From the NCBI RefSeq assembly GCF_000772105.1, contig NZ_CP009355.1, positions 930,001 to 994,000 on the forward strand: a stretch of DNA of 64,000 bases, given 5' to 3'. The stretch is from Vibrio tubiashii ATCC 19109. GTDB taxonomy: Bacteria > Pseudomonadota > Gammaproteobacteria > Enterobacterales > Vibrionaceae. Positions within the stretch are counted from its first letter, which is position 1, and every line of letters starts with the position of its first letter. Below are positions 60,742 to 64,000 of the stretch, one piece after another. A program made the translations under genes and the position numbers. The notes below the pieces were generated by a model. That model ran no database searches. It saw nothing but the letters and a program-made list of their open reading frames with translations, and was not told the DNA's origin.

Positions 60742-62802
60742 TTATTTTTGGTTGATGATTGGGTAGTCGTCGTTGATTAGCTCTTTTATAAAGCTTGACC
60801 CACTTCCTGTATAAGTGATCCATACCTTTCGCTTTGCTCGCGTCATAGCAACATAGAAAAGGCGTCTTTCTTCAGCATATGGGAACTGATCGTCAGCTTG
60901 AGTTAATGCCCCATCAATATGCAGAGCTTTCACTCTGGCCGGAAACTGACCTTCATCGACATTGAGTACAATTACGAAGTCCGCTTCTTTGCCTTTACTG
61001 GCATGACAAGTCATAAATTGAATGTTAAGCAAGCCGAAACGTTTTTGCCAATCGGATAATAGTTCAGGCTTGTGGTAGTGATTTCGACCTAGCAAAAGTA
61101 CACTCTGGGTCGCTTTGGCGTTTCGATTGAGCTGATCAAGCACCTTTTCAACGTTGGCGATAGGCATCAGTGTCACTGCTTTCGATTTTTGCTCTTTATG
61201 ACTGTTCAACTGCTTTTCTAATTGAGCAGGGTTTTGTTGCACAAATCGATTAGCTACTTCGCCAATCTGGTTATTGAATCGGTAAGTCGTATCTAAGTGA
61301 TGAACGGTCGAGTGAGGGAATCGCTCTGCAAACCCTGTCGTAAGATCCACGTCTGAGCCTGCAAACTGGTAGATCGATTGCCAATCATCACCTACCGCAA
61401 ATAAAACGCAGCCTTGTTCTTGTTGACAGAGCGCTTCAATCAAGGCGAGACGTTGTGGTGAGATGTCCTGATATTCGTCGACCATAATGTAACGCCAAGG
61501 TGCCTTAAACTTGCCTTTTGTAACGTATTGCGTCGCTCGGGTAATCATCAGATTAAAGTCGATATGACCTTGCTCTTTAAGCTGTTGCTGCCAAGCTTGG
61601 AAACAAGGCCAAACTAAGGCGAGTTCACTGTTCAGGCGCGTATATTCAGGATGCTCAACGAGCCTCTGCTGAATTTCTTTTTTGCTTGCTCCTGTGGCTG
61701 ACAACTGCATGAGTTGCTTTTCCAGCCATGCGATCAGTTTAGGGTTTTCGACATGGCTACCTAACTCATCGTCACCTGCCAAATAAGCAATAGGCCATTT
61801 AGATAGATGTTTTTGCCAACGCTTAAAGTTAGTTGGGGTCATCCAATGCTTTTTCAGCCAGTCAATACACCAGTTTTGTCGCTGATTATCATCCAGTGCT
61901 AAAGGCGAAATAGTCACGCCCTGCGACTCAACTTGGTTAAGTATCTGTAAGCCCAATTGATGGAATGTATTAACTTTTATTCCTTCTGCACTCAAACCGA
62001 TTTTGTCATTCAAGCGTTGATTCATCTCTTCAGCGGCATCTCGACCAAAGGCCAACATCAGAATCTCTTCCGAACGGGCTAAGTGACTTTGAAGAAGATA
62101 GGCAACACGCGCAGTCAGCACACTTGTCTTGCCAGAACCCGCCCCAGCCAAAACAAGATTGTTATCGTCATTAAGTAAGACGGCTCTTTTCTGCGAGTAA
62201 TTTAATGGGGACGATTCTATCTGAGAGAAAAGTACCTGCCAGTTCTCAAGCTCTGTCTCCATCCACTGCTCGTTTCGTGTGCTTAATTCCGCATCAGAGC
62301 GAGTAATCCAAGGTTCAATACATGCCATTCGACTCGGCATGCGCAGCATCGCGTCGTCTAGCGTAATCTCCATTTTCTGGAGATCATTTGTTAATTGGTC
62401 TTGCCACTTTTCAACCGTCGAGTGGGTCAAAAATGAAGGTTGGATCTGAAAGCGTTGTACACTCTCCTCCCACTGAGGCAAGTATTTGATCAGCTGCTGA
62501 CATTGATTCTTATGCCAGTGTTGATAGGCAGCAACCGCGTATCTGGCAAACTCACGACATTTACTTAAAGGAAGCCCTTGCACTAACCAAGCTCTCTGCT
62601 GCCCGTCATGCTGATGAGCAAAAAACATCAAACCACCCCAAATGAGACCATTCTTAACTTGTACTCGCCCACTCCAAACATTGAACGGGATATGCTCTTC
62701 GCTTGATTCCGAACTGAGTATGAGTGAATCTGAGGTAATCTCGATGTGGTGGTATTCGTGTTGAACAAAAAACTGTGCAGTCTTGTTAGCGGTTAGCTGC
62801 AT
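60742..62802 (-). CDS. helD: DNA helicase IV
   Basis: A 686-residue superfamily 1 helicase, the length of E. coli HelD (684). The N-terminal 200 residues are the HelD-specific domain. Helicase motifs are LAGAGSGKTSVLTARVAYLL (Walker A, about residue 218), MVDEYQDISPQR (Walker B), VGDDWQSIYQFAGSD and TCHASKGKEADFVIVLN. It moves 3' to 5' on DNA. The yccS gene begins upstream in divergent orientation, as part of a locus known from E. coli (yccS-yccF-helD). Confidence 0.94.
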   Translation of the reverse strand: MQLTANKTAQFFVQHEYHHIEITSDSLILSSESSEEHIPFNVWSGRVQVKNGLIWGGLMFFAHQHDGQQRAWLVQGLPLSKCREFARYAVAAYQHWHKNQCQQLIKYLPQWEESVQRFQIQPSFLTHSTVEKWQDQLTNDLQKMEITLDDAMLRMPSRMACIEPWITRSDAELSTRNEQWMETELENWQVLFSQIESSPLNYSQKRAVLLNDDNNLVLAGAGSGKTSVLTARVAYLLQSHLARSEEILMLAFGRDAAEEMNQRLNDKIGLSAEGIKVNTFHQLGLQILNQVESQGVTISPLALDDNQRQNWCIDWLKKHWMTPTNFKRWQKHLSKWPIAYLAGDDELGSHVENPKLIAWLEKQLMQLSATGASKKEIQQRLVEHPEYTRLNSELALVWPCFQAWQQQLKEQGHIDFNLMITRATQYVTKGKFKAPWRYIMVDEYQDISPQRLALIEALCQQEQGCVLFAVGDDWQSIYQFAGSDVDLTTGFAERFPHSTVHHLDTTYRFNNQIGEVANRFVQQNPAQLEKQLNSHKEQKSKAVTLMPIANVEKVLDQLNRNAKATQSVLLLGRNHYHKPELLSDWQKRFGLLNIQFMTCHASKGKEADFVIVLNVDEGQFPARVKALHIDGALTQADDQFPYAEERRLFYVAMTRAKRKVWITYTGSGSSFIKELINDDYPIINQK

Positions 62803-63046
62803 TCTTTTTAGCCTATAATCTGTCTTATCAGCATCATAACTTAATTACCTATCCTTTTTTATAAGTTTCCGGCAAATTTTCTCGTTAAGGTCTTTGTTTT
62901 AAACAGTAATTTGATCAATTTAATGGGGTCAACCCGTTTGTTGTTCAAAAGTTCTGCAAACTCTCTGGTATCTTTATTTAGATCAGGTCGTTACCATATA
63001 AAGCATGCTAATTTAGCTCCACTTGCGAATACAAAGTTATCTGATA

Positions 63047-64000
63047 GTGAATTTATATAGTCAGCTCCGCCACTACTGGGCAAACAAAACGTTTAACTAT
63101 AGCCTTCTTATTCTCGTTACCCTTTTAGGCGTGGTGATACCAACATGGTACTTACAACTCAATACGCTTATCGTTCCTTTAATTCTGGGGATTATTGCTG
63201 CTGCACTTGCAGAGAGTGACGACAGTTTCACCGGAAGACTAAAGTCCCAGTCGTTAACATTGATCTGTTTTGCCATTGCTGCTCTTTCTATCGAGATGCT
63301 GTTTGCCAAACCTTGGCTATTCGCAATCGGATTGTTTATTTCGACGTTCGGTTTCATCATGTTGGGTGCTATCGGCCCGAGATATGCCAGTATCGCTTTT
63401 GGTTCTCTTCTCATCGCTATCTATACCATGCTAGGCGCACATGAAAGTACCAATGTCTGGTTTCAACCTCTTATGCTTCTTACCGGTGCAGCTTGGTACT
63501 ATTTCGTTTCGATGGTATGGCATGCACTGTGGCCTATGCAGCCTGTTCAGCAGAGTTTGGCAAACGTGTTTTTGCAGCTAGCCAACTATCTCGATTCAAA
63601 GAGTCAGCTGTTCTATCCCGTCTCAAACCTTAAGCCCCAACCTCATCGAATTGAAGAAGCAAGACTCAATGCCGCGACGGTTAATGCCCTTAACTCTTGC
63701 AAGGCGACGTTTTTAACTCGCTCTAAGCGAGGGCATGTAGACGGAGCCAGCGACCGATTTTTAAATACTTATTTTCTTGCTCAAGATATTCATGAGCGAA
63801 TCAGTTCGACTCACTATCGCTATCAAGAGCTTGCAGAGCATTTTGAACGCTTTGATGTTCTGTTTCGGTTTAAACACTTACTACAAAACCAAGCAACGTC
63901 GTGCCGCGAGATTGCTGAGGCGATAAGACTCGGTAAAGAGTATCAGCATAACGATGACTCTGTTCTTGCGCTTGATGAGCTGCAAAACTCACTGACCTAT
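63047..64000 (+). CDS. yccS: YccS-family inner-membrane protein (FUSC), 5' part
   Basis: The frame is open from a GTG at 63047 to the window end, 318 residues. It begins MNLYSQLRHYWANKTF and has about six spans in the first 150 residues, with the YccS hallmark LNTLIVPLILGIIAAALAES and FIMLGAIGPRYASIAFGSLL. The following cytoplasmic part includes YFLAQDIHERISSTHYRYQE. E. coli YccS has about 717 residues, so less than half is seen. It resembles aromatic-acid-efflux (FUSC) proteins. No clear SD precedes the GTG, so the start is provisional. Confidence 0.88.
   Translation, partial: MNLYSQLRHYWANKTFNYSLLILVTLLGVVIPTWYLQLNTLIVPLILGIIAAALAESDDSFTGRLKSQSLTLICFAIAALSIEMLFAKPWLFAIGLFISTFGFIMLGAIGPRYASIAFGSLLIAIYTMLGAHESTNVWFQPLMLLTGAAWYYFVSMVWHALWPMQPVQQSLANVFLQLANYLDSKSQLFYPVSNLKPQPHRIEEARLNAATVNALNSCKATFLTRSKRGHVDGASDRFLNTYFLAQDIHERISSTHYRYQELAEHFERFDVLFRFKHLLQNQATSCREIAEAIRLGKEYQHNDDSVLALDELQNSLTY

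Noticed and set aside
62803..63046. Gene or regulatory site between helD and yccS
   Set aside because: No open frame with an SD and no recognisable operator; only AT-rich sequence.

Overview
The window reads as a chromosomal segment of a Vibrio or close Vibrionaceae relative. The evidence is the gene content: a HutA-type haem receptor, FabV, SgrR-family and MenI homologues, a napFDABC operon followed by the short TIGR02808-type protein, narQP, dcuC, and several small Vibrio-type orphans (DUF3389, DUF2164). GC content is moderate and even, genes are densely packed with many hairpin terminators, and I found no phage, insertion sequence, integron, CRISPR array, rRNA or tRNA. The species and the chromosome (1 or 2) cannot be fixed from this sequence alone.

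Layout. 1-9 kb: a partial LysR regulator, divergent from a Fur-box-controlled TonB-dependent haem receptor; then a Zn-ribbon/SgrR pair, DUF3389/menI, an M48 lipoprotein protease, an M50 protease and a PhnA-type protein. 9-18 kb: a giant lipoprotein with two complete GH13 catalytic modules (pullulanase plus alpha-amylase type) behind a MalT-type promoter, a DUF1223 protein, and an alx/TerC manganese exporter behind a yybP-ykoY riboswitch. 18-29 kb: a signal-less 5'-nucleotidase, the OLD-family nuclease ybjD, ycdZ, a LysR regulator divergent from a FocA-type channel fused to CBS domains, yceI/yceJ, orphans, a class 3 lipase and an EAL protein.

29-38 kb is an anaerobic respiration block: dcuC (C4-dicarboxylate transport), narQ-narP (nitrate/nitrite two-component system), and napFDABC with its small companion. 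The narQ/nap intergenic region carries an FNR-like box and a NarP-type 7-2-7 box, so fumarate/nitrate respiration genes and their sensor sit together. With the FocA-type channel upstream, the segment is rich in genes for anaerobic carbon and electron flow.

38-64 kb: galE, a membrane diguanylate cyclase, pxpABC (5-oxoproline hydrolysis) convergent with an FAD oxidoreductase, a ybbAP-type ABC system divergent from tesA with start codons that overlap, fabV, a GAF-GGDEF-EAL phosphodiesterase with a broken GGDEF motif, an ABC-class ATPase, a NitT/TauT-type ABC importer, a DnaJ-related protein, a 2OG-Fe(II) oxygenase, yjdF/cutA with overlapping 3' ends, helD, and the start of yccS. An unexplained nested palindrome rich in DnaA-box-like nonamers lies at 45.9 kb.

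I see no wholly new multi-gene system. The strongest leads are the dual-GH13 lipoprotein with a MalT promoter, the FocA-CBS fusion with an upstream mini-ORF and an internal in-frame start, the DnaA-box palindrome, and several strong-SD micro-proteins.
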